A stretch of DNA of 64,000 bases from Lysobacter sp. Root916 (GTDB lineage Bacteria; Pseudomonadota; Gammaproteobacteria; Xanthomonadales; Xanthomonadaceae), in the NCBI RefSeq assembly GCF_001429785.1, contig NZ_LMJF01000001.1, forward strand, positions 570,462 through 634,461. The letters run 5' to 3'. Positions 9,325-18,023 of the stretch are shown here, in pieces. Numbering within the stretch: the stretch's first letter is position 1; each line of letters opens with the position of its first letter. A program made the translations under genes and the position numbers. The notes below the pieces were generated by a model that saw nothing but the letters and a program-made list of their open reading frames with translations, was not told the DNA's origin and searched no databases.

Positions 9325-10652
9325 CGTGCGAACGCCAGGCGCTGTCCGTTGGCGGCGCCGACCAGACGCGCGCCGTCCCAGGCCAGCACGCCGTTGACCC
9401 AGGTCGAGGCGATGCGCGAATGGAAGCTGCGGCCCTCGAACGGCGACCAGCCGCACTTGGACAGCACGTCCTCGCGGCGCACCGTGAAGGGCGTGTCGTC
9501 GATCAACACCAGGTCGGCGGCGTAACCCTCGCGCAGGAAGCCGCGGCCTTCGACGTCGAACAGCTTGGCCGGCGCGTGGGCGAACTTGTCGACCACCTGG
9601 GCCGTGCTCAGGCGACCTTCGTGGACCAGCTCCAGCGCGGCGTTGAGCGCGTACTGCACCAGCGGCAGGCCGCTGGGCGCGGAGGTGTAGGGGCGCGCCT
9701 TTTCTTCCAGCGTGTGCGGCGCGTGGTCGGTGGCCAGCACGTCGATCACGTCCTCGGCCACGGCGCGGATCAGCGCCTCGCGGTCGCTGGCGTCCTTGAT
9801 CGCCGGATTGCACTTGATCAGATGACCGAGCGCGGCGTAATCGGCGCGGTCGAAACGCAGGAAGTGGATGCAGGTTTCGGCGGTAATGCGCTTGCCTTCG
9901 ATCGGGCCGGGCGTGAACAGGGCCAACTCGTCCGCGGTGCTGATGTGCAGCACGTGCAGGCGGGTGTTGTGCTTGCGCGCCAGCGAAATCGCCAGCTCGG
10001 TGGACTTCTTGCAGGCCTGGCGCGAGCGGATGTCGGGATGGCATTCGGCCGGGATGTCGTCGCCGTACTTGGCTTTGTAGCGCGCCAGTTCGGCATCGAT
10101 CATCGGGGTGTCTTCGCAATGCGTGATGATCGGCGTGGGCACGTCGCGGAAGATCGCGTCCAGGGTGACCGGGTCGTCGACCAGCATGTTGCCGGTGGAC
10201 GCGCCCATGAACACCTTCACGCCCGGCGCGGTTCGCGGATCCAGGCGCTGGATATCGGCCAGGTTGTCGTTGCTGGCGCCCAGGTAGAAACCGTAGTTGG
10301 CCCAGGCGCGGCCGGCGGCGCGGCGGTACTTGTCCTCCAGCGCCTCGGCATTCAGGGTCGGCGGGTTGGTGTTGGGCATGTCCATGAAGGTGGTCAGCCC
10401 GCCCGCCACCGCCGCGGCCGATTCGGTGGCCATGTCGGCCTTGTACTCCATGCCCGGTTCGCGGAAATGGACCTGATCGTCGATCATGCCCGGCAGCAGG
10501 CGGCGGCCGCCGGCGTCGACCACGATTTCGCCGTCGCGCGCGGACAGGCCGGCGCCGATCCGGGCGATGCGGCCGTCTTCGATGCGCAGGTCGCCGTCGT
10601 ATTCGCGGCCTTCGTTGACCAGGCGGGCGTTGACGATCAGTGTCGATGACAT
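9321..10652 (-). CDS. pyrC: Dihydroorotase
   Basis: A 443-residue class I dihydroorotase, the cyclisation step of pyrimidine synthesis. Metal-binding and family motifs are [17 protein letters not shown] (HxH), the metal-bridging Lys in [24 protein letters not shown] and the catalytic ATDHAPH. A C-terminal AADLVLID...WVNG segment is typical of amidohydrolases. The start region overlaps the 3' end of yidD by 16 bases, and the stop overlaps the M23 gene start. Confidence 0.95.
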   Translation of the reverse strand: MSSTLIVNARLVNEGREYDGDLRIEDGRIARIGAGLSARDGEIVVDAGGRRLLPGMIDDQVHFREPGMEYKADMATESAAAVAGGLTTFMDMPNTNPPTLNAEALEDKYRRAAGRAWANYGFYLGASNDNLADIQRLDPRTAPGVKVFMGASTGNMLVDDPVTLDAIFRDVPTPIITHCEDTPMIDAELARYKAKYGDDIPAECHPDIRSRQACKKSTELAISLARKHNTRLHVLHISTADELALFTPGPIEGKRITAETCIHFLRFDRADYAALGHLIKCNPAIKDASDREALIRAVAEDVIDVLATDHAPHTLEEKARPYTSAPSGLPLVQYALNAALELVHEGRLSTAQVVDKFAHAPAKLFDVEGRGFLREGYAADLVLIDDTPFTVRREDVLSKCGWSPFEGRSFHSRIASTWVNGVLAWDGARLVGAANGQRLAFAR

Positions 10653-10885
10653 GAGTGTTTTCCGGGGTCCAGGGGCGGCACCGGGTCGTGGCCGCCGGGG
10701 TGCAGGGGGTGACAGCGCAAAATCCGCCGCAAGGCGAGCCAGCTGCCCTTGAAGGCGCCGAAACGGGCGATCGCCTGCATCGCATACTCCGAGCAGGTCG
10801 GATAGAAGCGACAGCGCGGCCCCAGCAGTGGACTGATCCAGCGCTTGTAACCGCGTAGCAGGACGATGAGGAGGCGGTCGATCAC
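10637..10885 (-). CDS. yidD: Membrane protein insertion efficiency factor YidD
   Basis: The 82-residue product starts [19 protein letters not shown]. The family signature [18 protein letters not shown] and the downstream [18 protein letters not shown] are complete. YidD is a small amphipathic inner-membrane-associated protein that assists YidC-dependent insertion. It usually sits in the rpmH-rnpA-yidD-yidC cluster. Here it is instead first in a pyrC operon, with its end overlapping pyrC by 16 bases. Confidence 0.95.
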   Translation of the reverse strand: MIDRLLIVLLRGYKRWISPLLGPRCRFYPTCSEYAMQAIARFGAFKGSWLALRRILRCHPLHPGGHDPVPPLDPGKHSCHRH

Positions 10886-11163
10886 GTTTCCTTAATGCGG
10901 ACGACCGGTGTCGGATTGCGGTTGCCGCAGTAGTCGGGGCAGGGTATAACAGCGCGCTTTCCTCTCACAAGGCAAGCGCAAGGCAAGGCCGGGCGAACCC
11001 CAGTGACAGGGTTGGCCTGACGAGGCGAAAAATGCCGGGTACGGCGGATTTCGCTTGCGGCGGTCGCGCATTTGTGTATTTGATCGCCGAGCGGACCTCG
11101 CGGTTCGCGAAGCTTCCGGAACGGTCCGGGAGTTCCCTCAGGGAATAGAAGGACAAGCCGCTC

Positions 11164-12240
11164 GTGGCAGTGAAAAAACCTGCGAAGAAGGCCGCCAAGG
11201 CGGCTAAGAAGACCGTCAAGCCGGCCGTGAAGAAGGCCGCCTCCTCCAAGACTGCGGCCAGCAAAACCGCGACCAAGAAGCCGGCGGCGAAGAAGCCCGC
11301 GGCCAAGGTCGCCGCCAAGAAGGTCGCCAAGCAGCCCGCAGTCAAGAAGCCCGCGGCCAAGAAGGCGGCGCCGGTCAAGAAGCCCGCGCCCAAGCCTGCG
11401 GCCAAGAAATCGCCGGTCGTCGCCAAGCAGGCGGCGCCCGTGAAGAAGCCCGCGGCCAAGCCCGCTGCGCCGGCCAAGAAGCCCGTCGCCGCCAGCAAGG
11501 CCCCGGTGGTCAAGAAACCCGTGGTGGCCCCGCCGGCCGCGGCAAGGAAGCCAGAGCCCAAGCCCACCGTCGTCAAGAAACCCGCAGCGAGCCCGCCGAC
11601 CAAGACCGCACCGGTGGCGACGCCCGCGAGCAAGAACGAACCCGCAAAGAGCACAGTGACCCAACCAGTCTCCAGCAAGTCCCCCACCGCTGCGACCCCG
11701 CCCGCCGCCAAGCCCGCCGCAACCCGCCCCCTGGGCAAGGTCGCTGTGGCCGTGGCCGCCAAGCCCCAGGCGCCCGCGCCCAAGGCCAAGGTGAAGGTCG
11801 TCCCGTACCAGAACGATGAGGCCACTGGCCGTCCGATCGTGCCGCAGGGCTATCGCCCGGCCGTGGACGAGGAATACATGAGTCCGCTGCAGCTGGAGTA
11901 CTTCCGCCAGCGTTTGCTCAGCTGGCGCGCCGACCTGGTCGAGGAATCCAAGCAGACCATCGAGAACCTGAAGGACGAAGTCCGCGACGTCGGCGACGAA
12001 GCCGAGCGTGCGACCCGCGAAACCGAGAACTCGCTGGAACTGCGTACCCGCGACCGCTACCGCAAGCTGATCAGCAAGATCGACAGCACGCTCAAGCGCG
12101 TCGACTCGGGCGACTACGGTTTCTGCGTCGACACCGGCGAAGAGATCGGCCTGGAGCGTCTGGAAGCCCGCCTCACCGCCGAGCGCACCATCGACGCGCA
12201 GGAGCGTTGGGAGCACATGCAGAAGCAGATGGGCGACTGA
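11164..12240 (+). CDS. dksA: DksA-family RNA polymerase-binding regulator with long histone-H1-like N-terminal tail
   Basis: A 358-residue product. About the first 205 residues are a low-complexity Lys/Ala/Pro tail with repeats such as KKPAAKKPAAK. The rest is a full DksA domain: a coiled coil whose tip has DVGDEA (the DxxDxA pattern needed for secondary-channel action), ENSLELRTRDRYRKLISKI, then the globular end. The zinc-finger region reads FCVDTGEEIGLERLEARL...AERTIDAQ, so only one of four usual Cys remains, as in zinc-independent DksA homologues. It should act with ppGpp at RNA polymerase; the basic tail probably binds nucleic acid. Start is GTG 11164, with GAAGGA about 10 bases upstream. 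A strong terminator follows. Confidence 0.93.
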   Translation: MAVKKPAKKAAKAAKKTVKPAVKKAASSKTAASKTATKKPAAKKPAAKVAAKKVAKQPAVKKPAAKKAAPVKKPAPKPAAKKSPVVAKQAAPVKKPAAKPAAPAKKPVAASKAPVVKKPVVAPPAAARKPEPKPTVVKKPAASPPTKTAPVATPASKNEPAKSTVTQPVSSKSPTAATPPAAKPAATRPLGKVAVAVAAKPQAPAPKAKVKVVPYQNDEATGRPIVPQGYRPAVDEEYMSPLQLEYFRQRLLSWRADLVEESKQTIENLKDEVRDVGDEAERATRETENSLELRTRDRYRKLISKIDSTLKRVDSGDYGFCVDTGEEIGLERLEARLTAERTIDAQERWEHMQKQMGD

Positions 12241-12267
12241 GCCTGGCGGCTCGGATCGCTTGCGAAA

Positions 12268-12290
12268 GGCCCCGCGCGAGCGGGGCTTTT
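12268..12290 (+). terminator. Rho-independent terminator after dksA
   Basis: The 7-bp stem GCCCCGC/GCGGGGC (12269-12275 with 12280-12286) has a GCGA loop and is followed by TTTTTCGTT. It starts about 28 bases after the dksA stop. Confidence 0.85.
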
Positions 12291-12311
12291 TCGTTATTGG
12301 GCGCGAGCAGG

Positions 12312-12415
12312 AGCAAATCCCCCTCAATCCCCCTTTTTCAAAGGGGGAGGCAGTGCGTCGAAAGGCCGGCTTGCTGTTCCCCCCTTTGAAAAAGGGGGGC
12401 TAGGGGGGATTTGCT
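12312..12415. repeat. Palindromic repeat, copy 1 (AGCAAATCC family)
   Basis: This element of about 104 bases begins AGCAAATCCCCC and ends with its inverted counterpart GGGGGATTTGCT. Inner inverted segments CCCCCTTTTTCAAAGGGGGA and CCCCCTTTGAAAAAGGGGG can each fold on their own. A second copy is at 14215-14325. The two flank the MFS transporter and sufE. No ORF of significance lies inside. Confidence 0.85.
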
Positions 12416-12439
12416 TTTAAGCTCGACCGACCAGCGCCC

Positions 12440-13693
12440 CTACTGCAAATCGCGCAGATTCAAGCGCCGCAGTTTCGGCGCCAGCTTCGCCGTCGCGGCC
12501 ACCACCGCCAGGGTCATGCAGCCGCCGAACACCACCGACGGCACCAGGCCCAGCAGCTTGGCCGCCACGCCCGATTCGAACGCGCCCAGCTCGTTCGACG
12601 AGCCGATGAAGATGCCGTTGATCGACGACACCCGGCCGCGCATTTCGTCCGGCGTCGACAACTGCAGGATGGTCGAGCGCAGCACCACCGACACGCCGTC
12701 GCACATGCCCGACAACAGCAGCATGGTCGCCGACAGCCAGAACTGGCGCGACAGCGCGAAGCCGATGATGCACAGGCCGAAACCGGCCACCGCGTACAGC
12801 AGCAGGCGCCCGGCGTGCTTCTGCGGCGGATGCCGCGCCAGCCACAGCCCGACCAGCACGGCGCCGGCGGCCGGCGCCGCCCGCAGGATGCCCAAGGCCT
12901 CGGGTCCGTAATGCAGCACGTCGTGGATGAAGGCCGGCAGCAGCGCGACCGCGCCGCCGAACAGCACCGAGAACATGTCCAGCGCCTGCGCACCCAGCAC
13001 GATCTGGTTGTTGAACACGAAGCGCAGGCCTTCGCCGATGCTCTTGAACACCGGCGCGCGTTCGGCCGCGGGCGCGGGCTCGGTCACGCGCAGGGAAACG
13101 ATCGCGACGGCCGCGGCCAGCGCGAACGCGGCCGAGGTCAGGTAGGCCGAGGTCATGCCGCCCCAGGCGATCAGGCCGCCGCCCAGCGCCGGTCCCACCA
13201 CCAGCCCGGTCTGCATGACCACGCTGCCGACGCCGGCGCCGCGCGCGAACTGCTCGCGCTTGAGCACGCGCGCGAACAGCGACATGTAGACCGGCGACAG
13301 GAACGCGCGCACCACGCCGTTGATCGCGATCGCCGCATAGATGGTCAGGGTGCCGATGCCGAACGCGCCCGCGGGCAGGTGGCCGCTGGCCACGCCGGCC
13401 AGCATCAGGGTGGTCAGCAGCAGGCCCAGGCAGGCGAACATGCCCAGCTTGCGCCGCGGCAGGTGATCGACCGCGTAGCCGGCGAACAGGGCGAAGCAGA
13501 AGTAGGGCACCACCTCGGTCAGACCGATCAGGCCCAGCGCGAGGGTGTCCTTGGTGAGCTTGTAGATGTGCCAGCCGACCGTGACCGCGACGATCTGGTA
13601 CGACAGCATCGCCAGCAGGCGATAGACCAGCAGGCCGACGAAACCGCGGTTATGCAGCAGCGACGGCTCGGGGGCGGTCGCCGCTGCGTTCAC
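12440..13693 (-). CDS. MFS transporter (EntS/MFS_3-like)
   Basis: A 417-residue multi-pass inner-membrane protein with about 12 predicted hydrophobic helices. It carries MFS-type loops (YAVDHLPRRKLGMFACLG after helix 2, and LSTPDEMRGRVSSINGIF in the second half, as in EntS/MFS_3 exporters). The substrate cannot be told from sequence. The GTG start at 13693 overlaps the sufE stop (GTGA), so the genes are translationally coupled, but a functional link to Fe-S assembly is not shown. Confidence 0.88.
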   Translation of the reverse strand: MNAAATAPEPSLLHNRGFVGLLVYRLLAMLSYQIVAVTVGWHIYKLTKDTLALGLIGLTEVVPYFCFALFAGYAVDHLPRRKLGMFACLGLLLTTLMLAGVASGHLPAGAFGIGTLTIYAAIAINGVVRAFLSPVYMSLFARVLKREQFARGAGVGSVVMQTGLVVGPALGGGLIAWGGMTSAYLTSAAFALAAAVAIVSLRVTEPAPAAERAPVFKSIGEGLRFVFNNQIVLGAQALDMFSVLFGGAVALLPAFIHDVLHYGPEALGILRAAPAAGAVLVGLWLARHPPQKHAGRLLLYAVAGFGLCIIGFALSRQFWLSATMLLLSGMCDGVSVVLRSTILQLSTPDEMRGRVSSINGIFIGSSNELGAFESGVAAKLLGLVPSVVFGGCMTLAVVAATAKLAPKLRRLNLRDLQ

Positions 13694-14145
13694 AGCCGGC
13701 GACGGGCCTGGTCGCGGATGAAGGCCAGCAGCGAGGACAGGCCGTTGCTGCGGGTCGGCGAGAGGTGCTTGGCCAGGCCGATGTCGGCGATGTAGTCGGC
13801 CTCGGTGGCGGCGATCTCGGCCGCGCTGCGGCCGGAGTACACCCGCAAGGCCAGGTAGATCAGGCCCGAGACGATCGCCGAATCGCTGATGGCATGGAAA
13901 TCCAGGCGCTGCGCGTCGCCCTGGGCGACGATCCAGACCAGCGACTGGCACCCGTGCAGGCGGTGCTCCTCGGTCTTCCACTCCTCCGGCAGCGCGGGCA
14001 GCTTGCGGCCGAGGTCGATCAGGTACTGGTAGCGCTCGGACCAGTCGCCGAAGAAGGCGAACTCCTCGCGGATCGCGGCCTGGGCTTCGGTGGCGGTGGG
14101 TTCGAGCGGGAAGGGCGAGACGGGGACGGCGTTCATTGCCTGCAT
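13690..14145 (-). CDS. sufE: Cysteine desulfuration protein SufE
   Basis: A 151-residue SufE-family protein. It accepts persulfide sulfur from a SufS-type cysteine desulfurase for Fe-S cluster assembly. The acceptor Cys is in RLHGCQSLVW, and the family segment FAFFGDWSERYQYLIDLGR is intact. Two in-frame ATGs (14145 and 14136) are possible starts. No other suf gene is adjacent; the partner downstream is an MFS transporter. Confidence 0.95.
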   Translation of the reverse strand: MQAMNAVPVSPFPLEPTATEAQAAIREEFAFFGDWSERYQYLIDLGRKLPALPEEWKTEEHRLHGCQSLVWIVAQGDAQRLDFHAISDSAIVSGLIYLALRVYSGRSAAEIAATEADYIADIGLAKHLSPTRSNGLSSLLAFIRDQARRRL

Positions 14146-14214
14146 ATTCTACGCCTCATGCGCGGGAACGGGCGGGACGCTGCGTCGCTGCGTGGGCTGT
14201 CTTGTCGTTCGCAA

Positions 14215-14325
14215 AGCAAATCCCTCTCAATCCCCCTTTTTCAAAGGGGGAGGCAAAAAGCCGGTGTCGCTGAGCGCCGCACTTTGCCCCCTCCTTTGAA
14301 AAAGGAGGGCCGGGGAGGATTTGCT
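14215..14325. repeat. Palindromic repeat, copy 2 (AGCAAATCC family)
   Basis: A second copy of the element at 12312-12415. It runs from AGCAAATCCCTCTCAATCCC, through TTTTTCAAAGGGGGAGGC and CCTCCTTTGAAAAAGGAGGG, to GGATTTGCT. The sequence between the inner palindromes differs from copy 1, while the ends and palindromes are conserved, which suggests selection or recent spread of the ends. It lies between the sufE start and the cysS stop. Confidence 0.85.
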
Positions 14326-14394
14326 TTTCGGCACGGCGTAGCGAGCGCGCAAGCCCGGCGTTCGCAAGAGCAGCCGGTGCCGATAGGGCATCGG

Positions 14395-15771
14395 CTAAGC
14401 GCGCTTCCTCACCCAGCGCACGCCCTGCGGGGTGTCTTCCAGCAGGATGCCTTCGCCCGCGAGCTGGTCGCGGATGGCATCGGAGCGCGCGAAGTCGCGG
14501 TTCTTCTTGGCCGCGTTGCGCTCGTCGATCAGGGCCTGGATGCGGGCGTCGTCGCTGCCGTCGGCGCCGCGGGCGAACCAGGTCGCCGGATCCTGTTGCA
14601 GCAGGCCCAGGGCCAGGCCGGCGCCGAGCAGCTCGCGCTTGCGCGCGGCGCGCTCGTCGCCCTCGGCTTTGCGCGCCTCGCCCGCGATGCGCGCGATCTC
14701 GGCCAGCGCGTTGGGGGTATTGAGGTCGTCTTCCAGCGCCGCCTCGATCGCGGCCGGAATCTCGATGCCGTCGACTGCCTGGATATCGGCCAGATCGCGC
14801 AAGGTGCCGTACAAACGGTCCAGCGTGCGCACGCTCTGTTCGATCAGCGCGTCCGACCAGTCCAGCGGCTGGCGGTAATGCGCCGAGAGCAGGGCATAGC
14901 GCAGCGCCTCGGGCGGATGCGCGCGCACCAAATCGTGGATCTTCTCGATATTGCCCAGCGACTTCGACATCTTGGCGCCGCCGAAGTTGAGCATGCCGTT
15001 GTGCAGCCAATGGCGGGCGAAGGTCTTGCCGCCGTGCGCGCACTCGCTCTGGGCGATCTCGTTCTCGTGGTGCGGGAACTGCAGATCGACGCCGCCGGCG
15101 TGGATGTCGATGGTCTCGCCCAGGTGGGCGGCGGCCATCGCCGAGCATTCGATGTGCCAGCCCGGACGGCCGCGGCCCCAGGGCGAATCCCAGCCCGGCA
15201 GGTCGTCGGTGGACGGCTTCCAGAGCACAAAATCGCCCGGGTCGCGCTTGTAGGGGGCGACGTCGACGCGCGCGCCGGCCAGCATTTCCTCCGGATCGCG
15301 GCGCGAGAGCTTGCCGTAACGGTCGAAGCTGCCGATCGCGAACAGGGCGTGGCCTTCGGCCGCGTAGGCGTGGCCGCTGGCGATCAGGCGCTCGATCATG
15401 GCGATGATCTGGTCGATGTGCGCGGTGGCGGCCGGTTCCAGGTCCGGCGCGCGCACGCCCAGCGCGGCCATGTCCTCGCGGTAGGCGGCGGCGTAGCGGT
15501 CGGTGATGGCCGAGATCGGCACCCCCTGCTCGGCCGCGGCGGCGTTGATCTTGTCGTCGACGTCGGTGATGTTGCGCGCGTAGACCAGGCCGCCGTAGCG
15601 GCGGCGCAGCAGGTCGGCGAGCACGCCGAACACCACCGGGCCGCGGGCGTTGCCGATATGCACGTAGTTGTAGACGGTGGGCCCGCACACGTACATGGTC
15701 GGGCGGGCGGGATCGATGGGTACGAACGGCTCGACCCGTCGCGTCAGGCTGTTGTAGAGATGCAGGCTCAT
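14395..15771 (-). CDS. cysS: Cysteinyl-tRNA synthetase
   Basis: A 458-residue class I aminoacyl-tRNA synthetase. Visible are [18 protein letters not shown] (the zinc-ligand Cys and the HIGH-type motif), [20 protein letters not shown] and the KMSKSLGN loop. A C-terminal DALR-type helical domain follows, ending in [21 protein letters not shown]. Length and motifs are normal for the bacterial enzyme. Confidence 0.97.
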   Translation of the reverse strand: MSLHLYNSLTRRVEPFVPIDPARPTMYVCGPTVYNYVHIGNARGPVVFGVLADLLRRRYGGLVYARNITDVDDKINAAAAEQGVPISAITDRYAAAYREDMAALGVRAPDLEPAATAHIDQIIAMIERLIASGHAYAAEGHALFAIGSFDRYGKLSRRDPEEMLAGARVDVAPYKRDPGDFVLWKPSTDDLPGWDSPWGRGRPGWHIECSAMAAAHLGETIDIHAGGVDLQFPHHENEIAQSECAHGGKTFARHWLHNGMLNFGGAKMSKSLGNIEKIHDLVRAHPPEALRYALLSAHYRQPLDWSDALIEQSVRTLDRLYGTLRDLADIQAVDGIEIPAAIEAALEDDLNTPNALAEIARIAGEARKAEGDERAARKRELLGAGLALGLLQQDPATWFARGADGSDDARIQALIDERNAAKKNRDFARSDAIRDQLAGEGILLEDTPQGVRWVRKRA

Positions 15772-16012
15772 GGGGGCACGCTATGGTTCGGGCCATTCTA
15801 GCGGCAGGGGGCCGCCCGGCGCAGCCGGCATCCGTCCGCTCAGGTCCGCGCGATCCCGATCCGGCCCGAAGCGCTCCTAACGCGCTCGGCGCGCGGAATG
15901 AGACGCGCTGCGAGGGCGTCGTGTCGTCGCGGGTTTGGGGGCTGGAGGGTTGATTCAGGTCGTGGCTACACTCCGGTCCTTACAATTTGTTCACGGAACC
16001 GATGCGAGCGCA

Positions 16013-16486
16013 ATGAACCGTCCTGACCTGGTAGTCCCACTCTTGCTGGCTGGCGCCTTGGGGGCCCTTTGGGCCGGCGTTGCGTCGGCGCAGAGCACGA
16101 CGGTGATCCAGGCCGAGAACGTGCGCTACGAGTACGCCCAGGTCCTGCGCGTGACCCCGGTCTACCAGACCCTCACCGCGACCAGCATCGAAAAGCGCTG
16201 CGACCAGAGCCCGAAACCGGCCACCGACGACTCGCGCCTGTCGCGCATGGTCGGCGCGGTCAAGGACGTGCTGACCCGCGACCGCCACGAGCGCGAACGC
16301 CAAGCCGCGGCCGAGAACTGCCGTTCGGTGCCGGTGGAGCGCGAGTTCCGCCAGCCCATCGCCTACGACGTGGATTACGTCTACAAGGGCTCCAAGTACC
16401 GCTCGCGCCTGCCCGAGGATCCGGGCAACCGGCTGCGCATCCGGGTCGCCGTGACCCCGGTGGTGGCCCCGCTCAACTCGCGCTGA
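16013..16486 (+). CDS. Small periplasmic protein of unknown function (UmoD-like fragment)
   Basis: A 157-residue product with a clear signal peptide (hydrophobic LVVPLLLAGALGALWAGVASA, cleavage after ASA-Q). The mature part contains YEYAQVLRVTPVYQT and later YDVDYVYKGSKYRSRLPEDP followed by RIRVAVTPV. These two blocks recall envelope proteins of the UmoD / glycine-zipper 2TM group (their ...DV..V.PVY.. and YDV.Y.Y.G......P.DPG..I.V.V.V.P pattern). The glycine zipper itself is missing. Function is not known. A short Arg-containing ORF and a terminator follow. Confidence 0.7.
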   Translation: MNRPDLVVPLLLAGALGALWAGVASAQSTTVIQAENVRYEYAQVLRVTPVYQTLTATSIEKRCDQSPKPATDDSRLSRMVGAVKDVLTRDRHERERQAAAENCRSVPVEREFRQPIAYDVDYVYKGSKYRSRLPEDPGNRLRIRVAVTPVVAPLNSR

Positions 16487-16560
16487 TGCCGATCCGGCAT
16501 AAGCCCCGGCCCGGTTTCGACTTGCGCCGGCGGGGGCCGCATGCGAGCATTCGCCCCCTA

Positions 16561-16665
16561 ATGACCCACCTGCGCGCCGACGCCGACGTCCTCACCTCCG
16601 CCTACATGGCGGCGGGCATGACCTCGCGCGCGCGCCGACCGTTGCCCTGCCAATCCGCTGGGTGA
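16561..16665 (+). CDS. Candidate leader peptide upstream of the arginine operon
   Basis: A 34-codon ORF starting ATG 16561, ending with codons for SRARRPLPCQSAG and stop 16663-16665. It lies 39 bases before a strong terminator and 205 bases before argF'. Arg codons at 16627, 16633 and 16636 sit about 20-30 bases ahead of GCTGGGT (16657-16663), which overlaps its stop codon and can pair with the 5' arm of the terminator. That is the geometry of an amino-acid attenuator. The ribosome-binding site is weak, an in-frame ATG at 16486 would extend it, and non-coding GC-rich frames are often Arg-rich. So this is a hypothesis. Confidence 0.3.
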   Translation: MTHLRADADVLTSAYMAAGMTSRARRPLPCQSAG

Positions 16666-16704
16666 CGGTACTCGCCGTCGTTCGTGTAACAAGCCACACA
16701 CACG

Positions 16705-16737
16705 AAAAGCCCAGCCTTAGCGCTGGGCTTTTTTGTT
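16705..16737 (+). terminator. Rho-independent terminator / candidate attenuator before argF'
   Basis: An 11-bp perfect stem AAAAGCCCAGC/GCTGGGCTTTT (16705-16715 with 16722-16732) has a 6-base loop and is followed by TTTTTTGTTTT. It lies 219 bases after the upstream gene and 134 bases before argF', so it could be a late terminator for the former or an attenuator for the latter. A competing pairing is available with 16657-16663. Confidence 0.85.
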
Positions 16738-16747
16738 TTCTACCGCC

Positions 16748-16866
16748 GGGATTCGGGATTTGGGATCTGGGATTCGTAACAGCAGCACTACGAGTTCCGT
16801 CCCCCGTCGCGCCTCCCACCACCGTTCCCCTGCTTTCCCAATCCCCAATCTCAAATCCCGAATCCC
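16748..16866. repeat. Inverted repeat element directly before argF'
   Basis: The 15-bp arm GGGATTCGGGATTTG (16748-16762) is matched perfectly by its inverse at 16852-16866. The arm is followed by further GGGAT repeats, and CCCAATCCCCAATC precedes the second arm. The right arm ends four bases before the argF' start codon, so when folded in RNA it could mask the ribosome-binding region. Confidence 0.8.
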
Positions 16867-16870
16867 AGCC

Positions 16871-17878
16871 ATGATCAAGCACTTCCTCAACACCCAGGAC
16901 TGGTCGCGCGCCGACCTCGACGCGCTGCTGGCGCAGGCCGCCGCGTTCAAGCGCAGCAAGCTCGGCGACCAGTTGAAAGGCAAGTCGATCGCGCTGGTGT
17001 TCTTCAACCCGTCGATGCGCACCCGCACCAGCTTCGAACTGGGCGCGTTCCAGCTCGGCGGCCACGCCGTGGTCCTGCAGCCGGGCAAGGACGCGTGGCC
17101 GATCGAGTTCGAACTGGGCACGGTCATGGACGGCGACACCGAGGAGCACATCGCCGAGGTCGCCAAAGTGCTGGGCCGTTACGTCGACCTGATCGGCGTG
17201 CGCGCGTTCCCGAAGTTCGTCGACTGGGCCAACGACCGCCAGGACAAGGTGCTGGCCAGCTTCGCCAAGTATTCGCCGGTGCCGGTCATCAACATGGAGA
17301 CCATCACCCACCCCTGCCAGGAGCTCGCCCACGCGCTGGCCCTGCAGGAGCACTTCGGCACCTCCGACCTGCGCGGCAAGAAGTACGTGCTGACCTGGAC
17401 CTACCACCCCAAGCCGCTCAACACCGCGGTCGCCAATTCGGCGCTGACCATCGCCACCCGCATGGGCATGGACGTGACCCTGCTGTGCCCGACGCCGGAG
17501 TACGTGCTGGACGAGCGCTACATGGGCTGGGCCGAGCAGAACGTCGCCGAGAGCGGCGGTTCGCTGCAGATCAGCCACGACATCGACAGCGCCTACCGCG
17601 GCGCCGACGTGGTCTACGCCAAGAGCTGGGGCGCGCTGCCGTACTTCGGCAACTGGGGCCCGGAGAAGCCGATCCGCGACCAGTACCAGCACTTCATCGT
17701 CGACGAAGCCAAGATGGCGCTGACCAACAACGGCGTCTTCAGCCACTGCCTGCCGCTGCGCCGCAACGTCAAGGCCACCGACGCGGTGATGGATTCCCCG
17801 CAGTGCATCGCGATCGACGAGGCCGAGAACCGTCTGCACGTGCAGAAGGCGATCATGGCCGCTTTGATCGGACAGTAA
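16871..17878 (+). CDS. argF': N-acetylornithine carbamoyltransferase
   Basis: The 335-residue product starts [15 protein letters not shown]. It transfers carbamoyl to N-acetylornithine, giving N-acetylcitrulline, instead of acting on ornithine. The carbamoyl-phosphate loop reads [16 protein letters not shown], and [14 protein letters not shown] holds the Glu characteristic of the acetylornithine-specific family. [16 protein letters not shown] and the [10 protein letters not shown] segment are also present. The acetylcitrulline deacetylase and argG lie directly downstream, as expected for the Xanthomonas-type pathway. It is first in the arg operon, after a candidate attenuator. Confidence 0.96.
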   Translation: MIKHFLNTQDWSRADLDALLAQAAAFKRSKLGDQLKGKSIALVFFNPSMRTRTSFELGAFQLGGHAVVLQPGKDAWPIEFELGTVMDGDTEEHIAEVAKVLGRYVDLIGVRAFPKFVDWANDRQDKVLASFAKYSPVPVINMETITHPCQELAHALALQEHFGTSDLRGKKYVLTWTYHPKPLNTAVANSALTIATRMGMDVTLLCPTPEYVLDERYMGWAEQNVAESGGSLQISHDIDSAYRGADVVYAKSWGALPYFGNWGPEKPIRDQYQHFIVDEAKMALTNNGVFSHCLPLRRNVKATDAVMDSPQCIAIDEAENRLHVQKAIMAALIGQ

Positions 17879-17885
17879 TTTCCAG

Positions 17886-18004
17886 CCCCTCTCCCGCGGC
17901 GCGGGAGAGGGCTTGGGGTGGAGGCGCGTTCGCCTTCGCTCCGAAACCTTGACCGCATTCGTTTGCCCTCACCCCAACCCTCTCCCGCAAGCGGGCGAGG
18001 GGGC
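17886..18004. repeat. Palindromic repeat, copy 1 (CCCTCTCCCGC family)
   Basis: It begins CCCCTCTCCCGCGGCGCGGG and continues AGAGGGCTTGGGGTG. It ends with an inverted version, CCCTCACCCCAACCCTCTCC, followed by CGCAAGCGGGCGAGGGGGC. It fills almost the whole argF'-argG gap. A second copy is between argG and argE' (19226-19368). Each half also makes its own hairpin. Confidence 0.85.
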
Positions 18005-18023
18005 AAAGACAAGAGAGAAAGAA

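Noticed and set aside
11164-11800. Lys-rich tail of DksA as a frameshift or assembly artefact
   Set aside because: The frame is continuous for more than 600 bases, starts at a good ribosome site and has a consistent repeat composition. Similar tails are known in related organisms.
16486-16665. A 59-codon frame beginning at the stop of the small periplasmic gene
   Set aside because: It contains the candidate leader peptide in frame, but the first half looks like non-coding GC-rich sequence. I kept only the shorter ATG 16561 version as a hypothesis.
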